Counted from the first letter of the stretch, positions 10,748 through 19,580 are shown. The stretch: 64,000 nucleotides of DNA from Streptococcus cristatus ATCC 51100 (GCF_011612585.1 NZ_CP050133.1:1240001-1304000); one strand, 5' to 3'. Numbers and translations are program-made. The notes: generated by a model from the sequence alone, not told the origin.

Positions 10748-11188
10748 ATGAAAACTTTGATTAAAAAATTCTTTGACAATGAGGTTCTGTCCTATCTTTT
10801 CTTTGGTGTGGCAACAACTGTCGTATCCGTTGTCAGTCGGATGCTCTGCTATGAACTGACAGGAAACGAACTACTAGCTACGATAATCGGTGATATTCTG
10901 GGGATTCTCTTTGCCTTTGTGACCAACGATACCATCGTTTTCAAGCAAAAAAGACAGGGATGGCCAGTTCGATTGGTCAAATTTTTCACTGCCCGACTGG
11001 CTACTATGGCCTTGAACTTGCTGCTAACCTTTATCTTTGTCACTAGCTTCCCGCAGATTATTGGTCAATTCGTCCACAACGATATTAAGATGGTCAACAC
11101 CATTGAAACTTTGATAGCTCAAGTGCTGATTATCGTCCTCAACTATGTCTTCAGCAAAATTTTTGTCTTTAAAAACAAGGCAAAATAA
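10748..11188 (+). CDS. GtrA-family membrane protein (polyprenyl-phosphate sugar flippase-like)
   Basis: A 146-residue protein with four predicted membrane segments and the family pattern YLFFGVATTVVSVV near the N-terminus, a charged loop (NDTIVFKQKRQG), and a YVFSKIFVF end. GtrA proteins are thought to flip undecaprenyl-phosphate-linked sugars made by a GtrB-type transferase. A GtrB-like transferase (45.7-46.6 kb) lies in the rhamnan region and could be its partner, which is inference. I choose the second ATG (10748), because the first (10742) lies between the -10 and the predicted start site. There is no Shine-Dalgarno. Confidence 0.8.
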   Translation: MKTLIKKFFDNEVLSYLFFGVATTVVSVVSRMLCYELTGNELLATIIGDILGILFAFVTNDTIVFKQKRQGWPVRLVKFFTARLATMALNLLLTFIFVTSFPQIIGQFVHNDIKMVNTIETLIAQVLIIVLNYVFSKIFVFKNKAK

Positions 11189-11212
11189 GATGGCTCGGCT
11201 TATTTCTCCTAT

Positions 11213-11245
11213 AAAAACAAATCTGGACCAGATATTTCTGATCCA
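11213..11245 (-). terminator. Terminator of the MarR-B3/B4 unit
   Basis: Minus-strand GGATCAGA-AATA-TCTGGTCC hairpin (one G-U pair) followed by AGATTTGTTTTTAT. Confidence 0.65.
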
Positions 11246-11253
11246 ATTTTATT

Positions 11254-11961
11254 TTATATTTCCAAACTTGGATGCTCAGCTGTCAGATGAGTAATATCGC
11301 CTTTGACACCAAAATAGTCCTCAATCAGAGTCTGGAGTTCAGTCATAGCTGATTTGGCACGCGCCGCCTGCTCTCCATTGATGGCTTCGATAACCAAGAT
11401 AGCATCCTTGGTCTCCTCTGTCAGCATGGTCCGCTGCGCTTCTCGCCAGTTAAGACAACGGCAGACCGCTCCCTCTTCATCATAGTAGATGATTTCTTCT
11501 GCTAAAGCTGGTGCATCAGTCTCAGCTCCCAGTGGGAAAAAGGCTTCACCACCCTTGGCCTTTCCCAGATAAAGGCCGCCGACAATCTTGTCCAAATCCT
11601 CTCCGCCACAAGGAACGGCATAAGAGAGGGAAACACTATTATAAATATCTACTAAGGGATTGATGGGGTTGAATTCCCGTCCTTGACTGACCCGCTTGAG
11701 TAGGACTTCGATAGAGGAACGCGCTCCTTTTTTGGTCTTGAATTGGCTGAAAGCCTGCCGCCACTCCTGAATAACATCATTCTGAGTGAAATTCTCATCT
11801 GGAATAAAGTCTGCTGCTCGCTTTGCGCCCTTGTCCAGCAGGGATTTGAAATACGGGTCCTTACTTTCATCAACTTTATTATCCAGCCCCTTGACCACTA
11901 AGACACTAATCTGAGCTTCTGGAAACAAAGCCCAAAATTCATTTTCAACTGCAATTTTCAT
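11254..11961 (-). CDS. B3/B4 tRNA-binding domain protein
   Basis: A 235-residue soluble protein with the B3/4 domain found in PheT and in free-standing relatives. Recognisable parts are NPLVDIYNSVSLSYAVPCGGEDLDKI and the YYDEEGAVCRCLNWREAQRTML stretch. Free-standing B3/4 proteins may edit or bind aminoacyl-tRNA; the role here is unproven. It follows the MarR gene by 8 bp with GAGGT before its ATG, so the two form a small autoregulated operon. Confidence 0.75.
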   Translation of the reverse strand: MKIAVENEFWALFPEAQISVLVVKGLDNKVDESKDPYFKSLLDKGAKRAADFIPDENFTQNDVIQEWRQAFSQFKTKKGARSSIEVLLKRVSQGREFNPINPLVDIYNSVSLSYAVPCGGEDLDKIVGGLYLGKAKGGEAFFPLGAETDAPALAEEIIYYDEEGAVCRCLNWREAQRTMLTEETKDAILVIEAINGEQAARAKSAMTELQTLIEDYFGVKGDITHLTAEHPSLEI

Positions 11962-11969
11962 GTTCTACC

Positions 11970-12419
11970 TCAATAATTTCTTTTCTGTCCTTTTTTGACC
12001 AACTCCCAATCCTTAGTAATATTCTCTCGGACGCGAACCAGCAACTTTTCTAACTCTTTTCGCTCAGTTTCTGAAAATTTTTCCAACGCCACCTGCTCCG
12101 AATATTCGTTTTCCGCTAAGATAAGAGGATAGAGGGCCGCCCCCTTTTCGGTAACAAACCATTCCTTGTTCTTGCGGTTATTGGCAGCTGGCCGCTGTTC
12201 CAGTAAACCCTTGCTTTCAAGCTTCTTGACTGAACGAGCCACCGTCGAGCGATCTACCTTGAGCAAATCCGACAGCTCCTCCTGGATAATCCCAGGATTC
12301 TCCGCAATCCGCACCAGATAGAGATACTGCCCCCGCGCTAAATCTATGTCACGAAACTCAATATTAGCGATGGAATCCAAAGCCCGAGCAATGATTCCAA
12401 TCTCACGTAAAATTGACAT
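11970..12419 (-). CDS. MarR-family transcriptional regulator
   Basis: A 149-residue winged-helix protein. The recognition helix region is LSDLLKVDRSTVARSVKKLESKGLLEQRP, followed by a beta-wing (NNRKNKEWFVTEKG) and flanking dimerisation helices. It starts after a perfect AAGGAGGAGG site. A perfect palindrome overlaps its -35 region, the normal arrangement for MarR autorepression, and the only co-transcribed partner is the B3/4 domain gene. The inducing ligand is unknown. Confidence 0.9.
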   Translation of the reverse strand: MSILREIGIIARALDSIANIEFRDIDLARGQYLYLVRIAENPGIIQEELSDLLKVDRSTVARSVKKLESKGLLEQRPAANNRKNKEWFVTEKGAALYPLILAENEYSEQVALEKFSETERKELEKLLVRVRENITKDWELVKKGQKRNY

Positions 12420-12438
12420 ACCTCCTCCTTCTGAAGAT

Positions 12439-12467
12439 AGTATAACAGATTTTTATTGCAAATGCAA
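12439..12467 (-). promoter_or_regulatory. Promoter of the marR-B3/B4 operon
   Basis: TTGCAT (12467-12462) and TATACT (12444-12439) with a 17-bp spacer on the minus strand. The -35 is buried in the palindrome at 12449-12474. Confidence 0.75.
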
Positions 12468-12474
12468 TAAAAAT
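12449..12474. promoter_or_regulatory. MarR operator palindrome
   Basis: A perfect 12-bp inverted repeat, ATTTTTATTGCA and its complement, around a 2-bp centre. It covers the -35 and most of the spacer of the marR promoter, so bound repressor would block RNA polymerase. Confidence 0.8.
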
Positions 12475-12568
12475 TATTCAGAAATACTTATCTTAGAAAA
12501 ATTCGATATAGAACTAAACCTCGGCACAGAACTATTTCCGACTTTCCCTTATCTACACCATCAAAAAA

Positions 12569-12600
12569 GAGGCTAGGGAAAAGTCTTAGCCTCACTTTTT
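12569..12600. terminator. Hairpin terminator at the end of a gene remnant
   Basis: GAGGCTA (12569-12575) pairs with TAGCCTC (12587-12593). T-runs lie on both sides, with TTTTTT on the minus strand. The stop codon of the leftward remnant ORF (12592-12594) lies in the arm. Confidence 0.7.
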
Positions 12601-12726
12601 GTTAGAAATAGATACTGGGAAGGTTAGCTGATTGCTTGTTAAGCAACCTCTTGATATATTTTGATAAAGGTCAGTACAATCACTAGCTAGATTCTCTCGA
12701 GTATAATCTTCACCTTTAAAATCCAT
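12592..12726 (-). pseudogene. Short ORF, probable 3' remnant of a lost gene
   Basis: Minus strand encodes 44 residues starting MDFKGEDYTRENLASDCTDL and ending PVSISNKK, and the frame stays open upstream to a TGA at 12774-12772 (about 60 codons). No Shine-Dalgarno precedes the ATG. The composition looks like real protein and the frame ends inside a good terminator, so this is probably the decayed C-terminal end of a former gene. I do not recognise the family. Confidence 0.4.
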
Positions 12727-12789
12727 TAGTGTAGCATTATTACTCACATCATGTAATACTACAATATCAAATCAGCTTGAGAAGAGCAT

Positions 12790-12819
12790 AGAAAAACCAC
12801 CTGAAGTCAAATCAGGTGG
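12790..12819 (-). terminator. Terminator after the second membrane-protein paralogue
   Basis: CCACCTGA (12797-12804) pairs with TCAGGTGG (12812-12819). The minus-strand tail is TTTTTC. Confidence 0.8.
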
Positions 12820-12837
12820 AAATTTTCGGATAGATAT

Positions 12838-13641
12838 TTATTTACTAATGCCTCGTTGCTTCTTAACATATTTCTTATACATTTTTGACTTTTTCCCATA
12901 CCATTCCTCAATGGTATAGCCATATTCTTCACGGTACTTCTCTTGATTTTTATTGACTGCATTCAAGTTCTCTAGCGTTACTACATTGGATTTAAAAAAT
13001 GATACCAAAAATAGGCCTAAGAGAATAGGTGAAATTGGCAATAAAGCAAGCAAGAGATACGCTAGGAAATGATTGAGTCCGTTGGTGAAGAGATTGATTC
13101 CATACATCAACAACCATAAGAATAAAATAACATTCAGAAACTTTTTATAATATTCTGAGGAGAAATAATCCTTGCTAGCGCGTTGCTTTGTGGCAAGGAT
13201 ATAAACAAGGTAAATCAGTGATAAGACAAAACCAATCCAGTAGAAGATACGAATTACAACTAAGGGGATTAAATACAAAGCACCTATAAACCAACTATAA
13301 TATAAAATTACGAGCAAAAATAATTGAATAATCTGAGTCAATAAATAGGCTTTAATGCGATTTCTTTTGGAAATTATATAAAAGCTAATAAAGCTGAGCC
13401 AACAAAATAAAAATAGAAAAACAAAAAAACTAGTTGGAGGAATAAGGCTATTTTCTACTGATGTCAATTGTGTAACTAGTTCATGTCCATCTTCACTAGC
13501 CAATCGAAGCATAGCCATTGGAAAGTATGAGGTCCAAGTAATCAAAAACGAATATAGAGACATTACGAAAATCATTACTAATATATTCCATCCTCGCGTT
13601 GTCTCTAGTGCATCATTAATATCTTTTTGTATCTTATCCAT
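12838..13641 (-). CDS. Polytopic membrane protein of unknown function, paralogue B
   Basis: A 267-residue protein with about six membrane segments and a lysine-rich cytoplasmic C-terminus. The C-terminal segment YGYTIEEWYGKKSKMYKKY matches YSIEDWCGKESKRYKES of the upstream neighbour, showing the two are tandem paralogues. AGGAG precedes the ATG, and a terminator follows 18 bp after the stop. I know no function for this family. The position next to a YihY-type protein carries no clear functional hint. Confidence 0.7.
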   Translation of the reverse strand: MDKIQKDINDALETTRGWNILVMIFVMSLYSFLITWTSYFPMAMLRLASEDGHELVTQLTSVENSLIPPTSFFVFLFLFCWLSFISFYIISKRNRIKAYLLTQIIQLFLLVILYYSWFIGALYLIPLVVIRIFYWIGFVLSLIYLVYILATKQRASKDYFSSEYYKKFLNVILFLWLLMYGINLFTNGLNHFLAYLLLALLPISPILLGLFLVSFFKSNVVTLENLNAVNKNQEKYREEYGYTIEEWYGKKSKMYKKYVKKQRGISK

Positions 13642-13723
13642 TTATTTTCTCCTATTTTGTTCAGGTTACATTGTAAAAGGAGGTACCATCATCATCAAAA
13701 TCGAGTGGGTAAACCAGCATTGA

Positions 13724-14572
13724 CTAAACTTCCTGATCCAATGACTCCTTGTATCTCTTCGACTCTTTCCCACACCAGTCTTCTATGGAGTAGTCAGATA
13801 ATTGGCGGTAATCTTCCAAATATTTTTTAAGATAGTAGCCTTGAAAATCGTTCACACTTAAAACATACAGAAAGTAAAGGAAGGGGACAAATATTATTGG
13901 ATTAATGGCTACAAAAATTGAACGAAAGGTACCATTTTGCTGAATAAGATCCGAGTTTGGGAAAAAGATACGGAAAATAACTATTAGAAATAGGATAAGC
14001 CCTCCGTACCTTTTTGCAAATACAACAAAACGATCGAGAAAATCCGCTCCTCTATTTGAGTAAGTAGACTCTTGATATAAAATTTCGAACGTATTCTTCT
14101 GAAAATTTTGAAATAGTCTAATAAAGTACAGAATAAAAGCAACCGTATATAATGCGCCAGATAAAATCATTCCTATTATCGTTCCTGCTCCAGCTATACC
14201 TATTACTAGACACTGCAAACAAAGAAGAAAAATCATAAAATTAGACCATACATTGAAGTAATAGTAGGATAGTATTGACTGATTTTTTATTTTGGTTAGA
14301 TCAATTAAATAACCAACAAACCCTACAAATCCCAATCCAAAAAAAGCACCATTTATGAGGCTTACTTTCATAAATAAAAACTGCAAATTTTGAGAATCAA
14401 TCCAAATACTAAAAAGAAAGATTAGAAATAGGATAAACTGCATTGTAATAAATCCTAAAAGCTTTCCCTCATAACCTTTTTCATTGAAATCCTCAAATGA
14501 AGTTTTGATATACTGATCTGTCACTAAATTCATACTTTCCTCTAACGAGGCATTAAAAATTGTTTGTTTCAT
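13724..14572 (-). CDS. Polytopic membrane protein of unknown function, paralogue A
   Basis: A 282-residue protein with an amphipathic N-terminus of about 40 residues, six or so membrane segments and a C-terminal YSIEDWCGKESKRYKES motif shared with the downstream paralogue. It begins 10 bp after the YihY-family gene with AGGTG before the ATG, so it is probably co-transcribed. A TATAAT just upstream could give extra transcription. Function is unknown. Confidence 0.7.
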   Translation of the reverse strand: MKQTIFNASLEESMNLVTDQYIKTSFEDFNEKGYEGKLLGFITMQFILFLIFLFSIWIDSQNLQFLFMKVSLINGAFFGLGFVGFVGYLIDLTKIKNQSILSYYYFNVWSNFMIFLLCLQCLVIGIAGAGTIIGMILSGALYTVAFILYFIRLFQNFQKNTFEILYQESTYSNRGADFLDRFVVFAKRYGGLILFLIVIFRIFFPNSDLIQQNGTFRSIFVAINPIIFVPFLYFLYVLSVNDFQGYYLKKYLEDYRQLSDYSIEDWCGKESKRYKESLDQEV

Positions 14573-14582
14573 ATTTCACCTA

Positions 14583-15503
14583 TTATACATCTGTATCCTT
14601 ATCTGCATGTCCTTCGTCATCAAATCTCAGAATAAGCTCACCACTACGGCTTTCAAAATGCGATACAAAACGGCTTTGGATGCTTGCATTGAGGACAGCA
14701 CCGACGATTAGCACCTTGGCAATCAGGATAAACCAAAACATGATAATCACAACCACCACTGAGCCGACAAAACGCACATCTAAAAAGCGATCTAGGTAAG
14801 CTTCAATATAAACAGTAAAAAGGTTCATGAGGCTATAAATGATAACCAGAACCAAGGTCGCACCCGGTAGGACATAGCGGATTTTGGGAATCTTCACATT
14901 AGGTAAAGAAAAATAAAGCAGAATCAGCGAAAGAAAGAGCATCAGATAAATCGTAGGCTCTGTCATGGTCAGCAACTGCTGGTAGAGGCCACGGTCAAAG
15001 TGCCAGAAATTATAAAGAAAGCCAACCAGCATTCGACCGAACAGGGTCAAAACGAGCGACAAGCCTAGTAGGACTTGCAAGCCTAGACTCATGATAAAAG
15101 CAAAGATACGCTCCCAGATAAGCCCCCGCCCTTGCTTCGTACCATAGCATTTATTAAAAGCCTTTTGCAAAAAAGTCATGCTCTGGGAAAAAGTCCACAG
15201 GGCAGACAGGATAGAAATACTCAGCAAACCTGTCGAAGGCTTGGTTAGCACATCGCGGACAACCTTGGCGATCGTCAGATACAATGACTCTGGCAGTAAG
15301 TCTTTCAGCGCAACCAAGAGCTCATCTGGCCGAATTTGAAAATAGGGCAGAATATTTGCCGCAATCAATAACAAGGGAAAAATCGAAATCAGAAAATAAT
15401 AGGCCACAGCAATACTGGTAATATCTGCCTCCGACGCCTGATAAAAATGGAAAAACGCTCTGAGAAATTCATTTTCTCTTATCTTTTTGATGAATCCTGT
15501 CAC
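14583..15503 (-). CDS. YihY/BrkB (UPF0761) family membrane protein
   Basis: A 306-residue protein with six predicted membrane segments and the family features AYYFLISIFPLLLIAANILPY near the N-terminus, SILSALWTFSQSMTFLQKAFNKCYG and VGSVVVVIIMFWFILIAKVLIVGAVLNA. Members were once called RNase BN, but that assignment is not supported; the role is probably in the envelope or transport. AGGAG lies 4 nt before the ATG. The map terminator lies in the gap between map and this gene, so expression may depend on read-through. Confidence 0.85.
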   Translation of the reverse strand: MTGFIKKIRENEFLRAFFHFYQASEADITSIAVAYYFLISIFPLLLIAANILPYFQIRPDELLVALKDLLPESLYLTIAKVVRDVLTKPSTGLLSISILSALWTFSQSMTFLQKAFNKCYGTKQGRGLIWERIFAFIMSLGLQVLLGLSLVLTLFGRMLVGFLYNFWHFDRGLYQQLLTMTEPTIYLMLFLSLILLYFSLPNVKIPKIRYVLPGATLVLVIIYSLMNLFTVYIEAYLDRFLDVRFVGSVVVVIIMFWFILIAKVLIVGAVLNASIQSRFVSHFESRSGELILRFDDEGHADKDTDV

Positions 15504-15517
15504 ATCTCTCTCCTATT

Positions 15518-15541
15518 CAAAAAGACTGGGACAAGCCCAGC
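15518..15541 (-). terminator. Terminator after map
   Basis: CTGGG (15526-15530) pairs with CCCAG (15536-15540), and the minus-strand tail is TCTTTTTG. The stem is short but GC-rich. Confidence 0.65.
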
Positions 15542-15548
15542 CCTCTAC

Positions 15549-16406
15549 TTAATAAGTCCCTTCTTCGCCCTGGCTGGTTAGAATCACAGGACCATCTTTG
15601 GTAATGACAAATTGATGCTCATATTGGCAAGAAAGACCGCCATCTAGGGTTTTATGCGCCCAACCGGTCTCAAAGTCTGTGTCAATTTCCCAAGTACCTG
15701 TATTGATCATGGGCTCGACAGTCAGAACCATTCCCTCCCGCAAGCGCAGGCCACGCCCTGCACGGCCGTAATGCGGCACCATTGGTTCCTCATGCATGGT
15801 TGGACCAACACCGTGACCAACCAAATCACGAACTACTCCGTATCCATGGCTTTCAGCGTATTCTTGAATGGCTGCACCAATGTCTCCGATACGATTACCA
15901 ACTTGTGCGGCTGCAATTCCTCGGTAGAGACATTCCTTAGTCACATCCATGAGTTGCTGCGCTTCTGGACTAATCTGTCCAACAGCATAAGCCCAGCAAG
16001 AGTCTGCGACACCACCACGGAAGCTTTCTGTATATTGCTTCATCTGCTCTACGTTGTTAAAGTCCAGCTTAGATACATCCAGCTCAGCCTTGTCGACTAA
16101 GCCAACAACCATGTCCACACAGATGATATCACCTTCTACCAATTTTTGATGGCGAGGAAAGGCGTGAGCCACCTCGTCATTAAGAGAACAACAAGTCGCA
16201 TAAGGATAATCCATGATACTGCCCTCTACGCCAATCTGAAGTGGCAAGGCATTAGCTTCTTTACAGCGCTTGCGGACATATTCTTCGATGTCCCACATGT
16301 CAATACCTGGCTTGATCAAATCTCTCAAGCCGATATGAACAGAAGCTAAGAAATCTCCGCTCTTGTCCATTAAATCAATTTCACGTTGTGATTTTATAGT
16401 AATCAT
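15549..16406 (-). CDS. map: Methionine aminopeptidase, type I, streptococcal variant
   Basis: A 285-residue enzyme that removes the initiator methionine. Metal ligands appear as Asp in ICVDMVVG, Asp in GGVADSCWAY, His in LVGHGVGPTMHEEP, Glu in LTVEPMIN and Glu in QYEHQFVI. Between the two Asp ligands there is an insertion of about 27 residues (AELDVSKLDFNNVEQMKQY), which is known from streptococcal type I enzymes and explains the extra length over about 250. AGAGG precedes the ATG. It follows spxR by 14 bp. Confidence 0.95.
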   Translation of the reverse strand: MITIKSQREIDLMDKSGDFLASVHIGLRDLIKPGIDMWDIEEYVRKRCKEANALPLQIGVEGSIMDYPYATCCSLNDEVAHAFPRHQKLVEGDIICVDMVVGLVDKAELDVSKLDFNNVEQMKQYTESFRGGVADSCWAYAVGQISPEAQQLMDVTKECLYRGIAAAQVGNRIGDIGAAIQEYAESHGYGVVRDLVGHGVGPTMHEEPMVPHYGRAGRGLRLREGMVLTVEPMINTGTWEIDTDFETGWAHKTLDGGLSCQYEHQFVITKDGPVILTSQGEEGTY

Positions 16407-16420
16407 TATTAACCTCTTTA

Positions 16421-17698
16421 CTAAGTAATTTTTACAGTAATCGTTGCTTTGGCAACAATGAGCGAATCTAAGTAGATATCATAGTCAATCACTGCTGTCC
16501 GCCGCGTCTGATGAATAATACGTGGCCGAATCTGCAGGACATCATCAATCTGAACAGCCTGAAAGAAATGAATCATCATCTGATCGACGATTAAGCTCTG
16601 ACTATTCGTCGTCATCAACTGTTGTGTAATCCGAGTGATGATTTCCGTCAGGACGCCATTAGCCAAGACCCTGTTTTGCTCCAGCATGAAAGGCTCGACA
16701 GTGAAAGAAAAAATATCCTCTTGCCGATGAAGCTTCTGGCCCACCTGCTCACTGAAGGTCGGTAGACTGGAAATCTGTGAGCGGCTCATTTTCTCCATAA
16801 TATCCCGACGTGTAATCACTCCAAGGAGAGTCTGATTGCCACGCACTACCGGAATCATCTCAAAATCTTCTGCAATCATGCGCTGACTGATATTGGCAAT
16901 ATTTGCTGAAAGACCAGTCATGAAGATTTTCCGGGTCATAACCTTGTCCAAGGTAGTCAAAGGAGACTTATCTCCCGCATCCCGCATCGTCACGACCCCA
17001 ACCAGCATTTGATGCTGATTGACGACTGGAAAACGGCTGGTCCGATTACGACGAACCAAGTCCAGATAGTCACGAACGGTATCTGTGTCGTGTAAGAAAC
17101 CATATTCGTGACTGGCTCTATAAACCTGCTCTACTGTCAAAATATCAGTTTTAATCTGGATATTGGACAGGGCGCGGTTAATCATGGTCGCCACGGTATA
17201 GGTATCGTGCTTGGTTCTTAGGACTGGAATTTCAATACGATTGGCCAGTTTTAAAACCTCTGGATCGACTTCAAAGCCTCCCGTTACGAGTACGGCATTC
17301 TCATTCTCAAGAGCCAAAATCTGAATCTGCGTCCGATCCCCGACAATAAGAAGGCCGCCCTCGTTTAAGTAACGTAGGATATTTTGCTCGGTCATAGCTC
17401 CGATGGAGAACTTGTTAAATTCTTTTTCCAGTCCCTTTTCGCCGGCAAGCACCTCTGATCCAGTAATATCAGCAATTTCCTTGTAGGTCAGGTGCTCTAA
17501 AACAACTTTCTTCGACTTCACTCGGATAGTCCCACTTCTGGGTCTGGTTTCGACAATTCCTCTATTTTCAGCTTCCTTGATCGCTCGGTAGGCCGTTCCG
17601 TCGCTGACACCCAAGTAATTTGAAATACTCCGAACACTGACCCGCTTACCAATTGGAAGATTTTCAAGATAAGCCAAAATTTCCTGGTGTTTACTCAT
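16421..17698 (-). CDS. spxR: SpxR/YtoI-family regulator (HTH, DRTGG, CBS pair, hotdog)
   Basis: A 425-residue protein. Order: winged HTH (about 1-60, VRSISNYLGVSDGTAYRAIKEAENRG), DRTGG domain (about 70-185), two CBS domains (about 190-310, with RNRTSRFPVVN and MIPVVRGNQTLLGVITRRDIME), and a C-terminal hotdog/thioesterase-like domain (about 320-425). In S. pneumoniae and S. sanguinis SpxR activates pyruvate oxidase (spxB) expression and hydrogen peroxide production, and the CBS pair probably senses adenylate nucleotides. The start overlaps the upstream acetyltransferase gene, with AAGGAG inside that gene. Confidence 0.88.
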   Translation of the reverse strand: MSKHQEILAYLENLPIGKRVSVRSISNYLGVSDGTAYRAIKEAENRGIVETRPRSGTIRVKSKKVVLEHLTYKEIADITGSEVLAGEKGLEKEFNKFSIGAMTEQNILRYLNEGGLLIVGDRTQIQILALENENAVLVTGGFEVDPEVLKLANRIEIPVLRTKHDTYTVATMINRALSNIQIKTDILTVEQVYRASHEYGFLHDTDTVRDYLDLVRRNRTSRFPVVNQHQMLVGVVTMRDAGDKSPLTTLDKVMTRKIFMTGLSANIANISQRMIAEDFEMIPVVRGNQTLLGVITRRDIMEKMSRSQISSLPTFSEQVGQKLHRQEDIFSFTVEPFMLEQNRVLANGVLTEIITRITQQLMTTNSQSLIVDQMMIHFFQAVQIDDVLQIRPRIIHQTRRTAVIDYDIYLDSLIVAKATITVKIT

Positions 17699-18242
17699 TG
17701 AAATCTCCTTTTTCGTAGCGATATTCGGTGTAATCTCTCATCTTTCTCGTATAGCGGTCGCTCCCTTTAAACTGACGGAAGAGCTTAAAACCAGCTTTCA
17801 GTGCAACTTTTTGACTGGCAATATTCTCTTCATGCGTAATGATAGTCAGACGCTTAAAATCGAATTTTGTAAAGGAAAGAAAAACCAATTCACGGACAAC
17901 TTCGGTCATCAGGCCCTGTCCCCAGTAGTCCTTCCTCAAAAAATATCCTAGTTCAGCTTCTTTTTTTATCTCATCCATTTTCTCAAATTTAATGGAACCA
18001 ATCATTTCATTCGTTTCCTTATCACAAATTGCCCAAATTCCCAATGGATTTTTCATAAAATAATTGGCGATAACATATTCACTTTCCTGTAAGCTACTTT
18101 CAGTCGGAAAAATAAATTCGGTATTATCCGGATTGGAAGCAATTTTATAAAGGGATTCTGCATCTCCAAAAAGAATCGGGCGTAAAAAGGAATGCTCCGT
18201 TTCAATAAAAGAAAAAGCTGCTAACTGTGTCCACAAATTCAT
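17691..18242 (-). CDS. GNAT-family N-acetyltransferase (RimJ-like)
   Basis: A 183-residue GCN5-related acetyltransferase of the RimJ/RimL/SpeG-like branch: RPILFGDAESLYKIASNPDN at the start, ELGYFLRKDYWGQGLMTEVVREL as the acetyl-CoA motif A, and IASQKVALKAGFKLFRQF near the end. The substrate cannot be told from the sequence. It lies between murA and spxR; its 3' end overlaps spxR by 8 bp, giving coupled translation. Confidence 0.85.
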   Translation of the reverse strand: MNLWTQLAAFSFIETEHSFLRPILFGDAESLYKIASNPDNTEFIFPTESSLQESEYVIANYFMKNPLGIWAICDKETNEMIGSIKFEKMDEIKKEAELGYFLRKDYWGQGLMTEVVRELVFLSFTKFDFKRLTIITHEENIASQKVALKAGFKLFRQFKGSDRYTRKMRDYTEYRYEKGDFNE

Positions 18243-18255
18243 AGGCTTCCTCTAT

Positions 18256-18280
18256 AAAAAATAAGCGATGAACGCTTATT
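18256..18280 (-). terminator. Terminator overlapping the murA stop codon
   Basis: AATAAGCG (18260-18267) pairs with CGCTTATT (18273-18280), and the minus-strand tail is TTTTTTAT. The stop codon at 18278-18276 is within the stem. Because the next gene starts only 14 bp further on, this is probably a partial terminator. Confidence 0.7.
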
Positions 18281-19535
18281 CTTCGATGAGCTGGATGTCC
18301 GCACCCAGACTTCTTAATTTTTCAATAATATTGGAATAACCGCGTAAAATAAATTCAATATTGGTAATTTCTGTTCGGCCTTGGGCCATCAGACCAGCAA
18401 TCACCAAGGCTGCACCCGCACGCAAATCCGTAGCCTTCACAGAAGCACCTTGCAGCTGATTTGGTCCTTCATAGACGATTTGATTGCTAGCGGTTGAGAT
18501 TTTACCAGTCATCTTAGCCAATTCAGCGACATGGTTGACCCGTTTCTCATAGATGGTATCAACGATTTTTCCATGGCCATGAGCTGTCAACAAAAGCGGA
18601 GTGATCGGCTGCTGCAAATCCGTAGCAAAGCCAGGATAAGGCGAAGTCTTGATGTTAATAGCTTTTAATTCCTTCTGCCCTTCTACAAAGATGCTGTCTT
18701 CTGAAATGGTCATGCGCACCCCCATTTCCTCTAGCTTAGCAATGAAACTTTCCAAATGTTCATAAAGGACATTATTGATCTGGACACCTTGTCCAATTGC
18801 CGCCGCCAAAGAAATATAAGTCCCAGCTTCAATCCGATCTGGAATCACTTGATGGCGCGTTCCATGAAGGCTGTCTACACCTTCAATCGTGATAATATCA
18901 GTCCCAGCCCCACGAATATGAGCTCCCATATTGTTAAGCAGCGTAGCTACATCGATGATTTCTGGCTCACGCGCCGCATTTTCAATCACCGTACGCCCCT
19001 CAGCCTTGACTGCTGCCAACATCGTATTAATCGTGGCACCGACACTAACAGTATCCATGTAAATACTAGCTCCAGCCAAGCGCTTACCACCTGTTGACAA
19101 TTTCATATAATTGCCTTCCATGGTCATGTGAGCGCCCATTGCTTCGAAAGCCTTGAGATGGAGATCAATCGGACGAGGACCAAGGTCACAGCCTCCAGGA
19201 AGCCCAACTGTCGCTTCTCCAAAGCGGCCTAGCAAACTTCCATAAAAATAATAAGAAGCCCGTAGACTATTGATTTTACCAGATGGCATCGGCATATTCT
19301 TGATGTTTCTAGGATCAACCTCTAGGCAATCTCCAGACCGTTTGATAGTCGCTCCCATGATTTCCATAATCTCGATGAGGCTATCAACATCCGAAATCGC
19401 CGGTACACCATCTAAAGTAACAACATTATCAGCTAAAATAATAGCTGGGATAAGGGCCACAACACTATTTTTAGCACCATTAATAGTCACCTCTCCTTTT
19501 AAAGGGCGACCACCATTAATTACAATTTTTTTCAT
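18276..19535 (-). CDS. murA: UDP-N-acetylglucosamine 1-carboxyvinyltransferase
   Basis: A 419-residue EPSP-synthase-fold enzyme that transfers enolpyruvate from PEP to UDP-GlcNAc, the first committed step of peptidoglycan synthesis in the cytosol. Key residues are K22/N23 (INGAKNS), the catalytic and fosfomycin-target C116 in [15 protein letters not shown], and the R/D-rich C-terminal motifs ([14 protein letters not shown]). Low-GC Gram-positives carry two paralogues (MurA/MurZ); which one this is cannot be decided here. A promoter and the metK terminator lie upstream. Confidence 0.95.
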   Translation of the reverse strand: MKKIVINGGRPLKGEVTINGAKNSVVALIPAIILADNVVTLDGVPAISDVDSLIEIMEIMGATIKRSGDCLEVDPRNIKNMPMPSGKINSLRASYYFYGSLLGRFGEATVGLPGGCDLGPRPIDLHLKAFEAMGAHMTMEGNYMKLSTGGKRLAGASIYMDTVSVGATINTMLAAVKAEGRTVIENAAREPEIIDVATLLNNMGAHIRGAGTDIITIEGVDSLHGTRHQVIPDRIEAGTYISLAAAIGQGVQINNVLYEHLESFIAKLEEMGVRMTISEDSIFVEGQKELKAINIKTSPYPGFATDLQQPITPLLLTAHGHGKIVDTIYEKRVNHVAELAKMTGKISTASNQIVYEGPNQLQGASVKATDLRAGAALVIAGLMAQGRTEITNIEFILRGYSNIIEKLRSLGADIQLIEE

Positions 19536-19571
19536 GTTTTAAAATTTAGCTCTTTCACGGTATTACTCTTT

Positions 19572-19580
19572 ATTATATCA
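19572..19580 (-). promoter_or_regulatory. Extended -10 promoter of murA
   Basis: TG-A-TATAAT on the minus strand, about 40 nt before the murA ATG. No convincing -35. Confidence 0.6.

Noticed and set aside
13642..13723. 19-codon ORF (MLVYPLDFDDDGTSFYNVT) between the two membrane paralogues
   Set aside because: It has no ribosome site and is too short to support, although its composition is protein-like. It may be an old C-terminal extension of the upstream gene.
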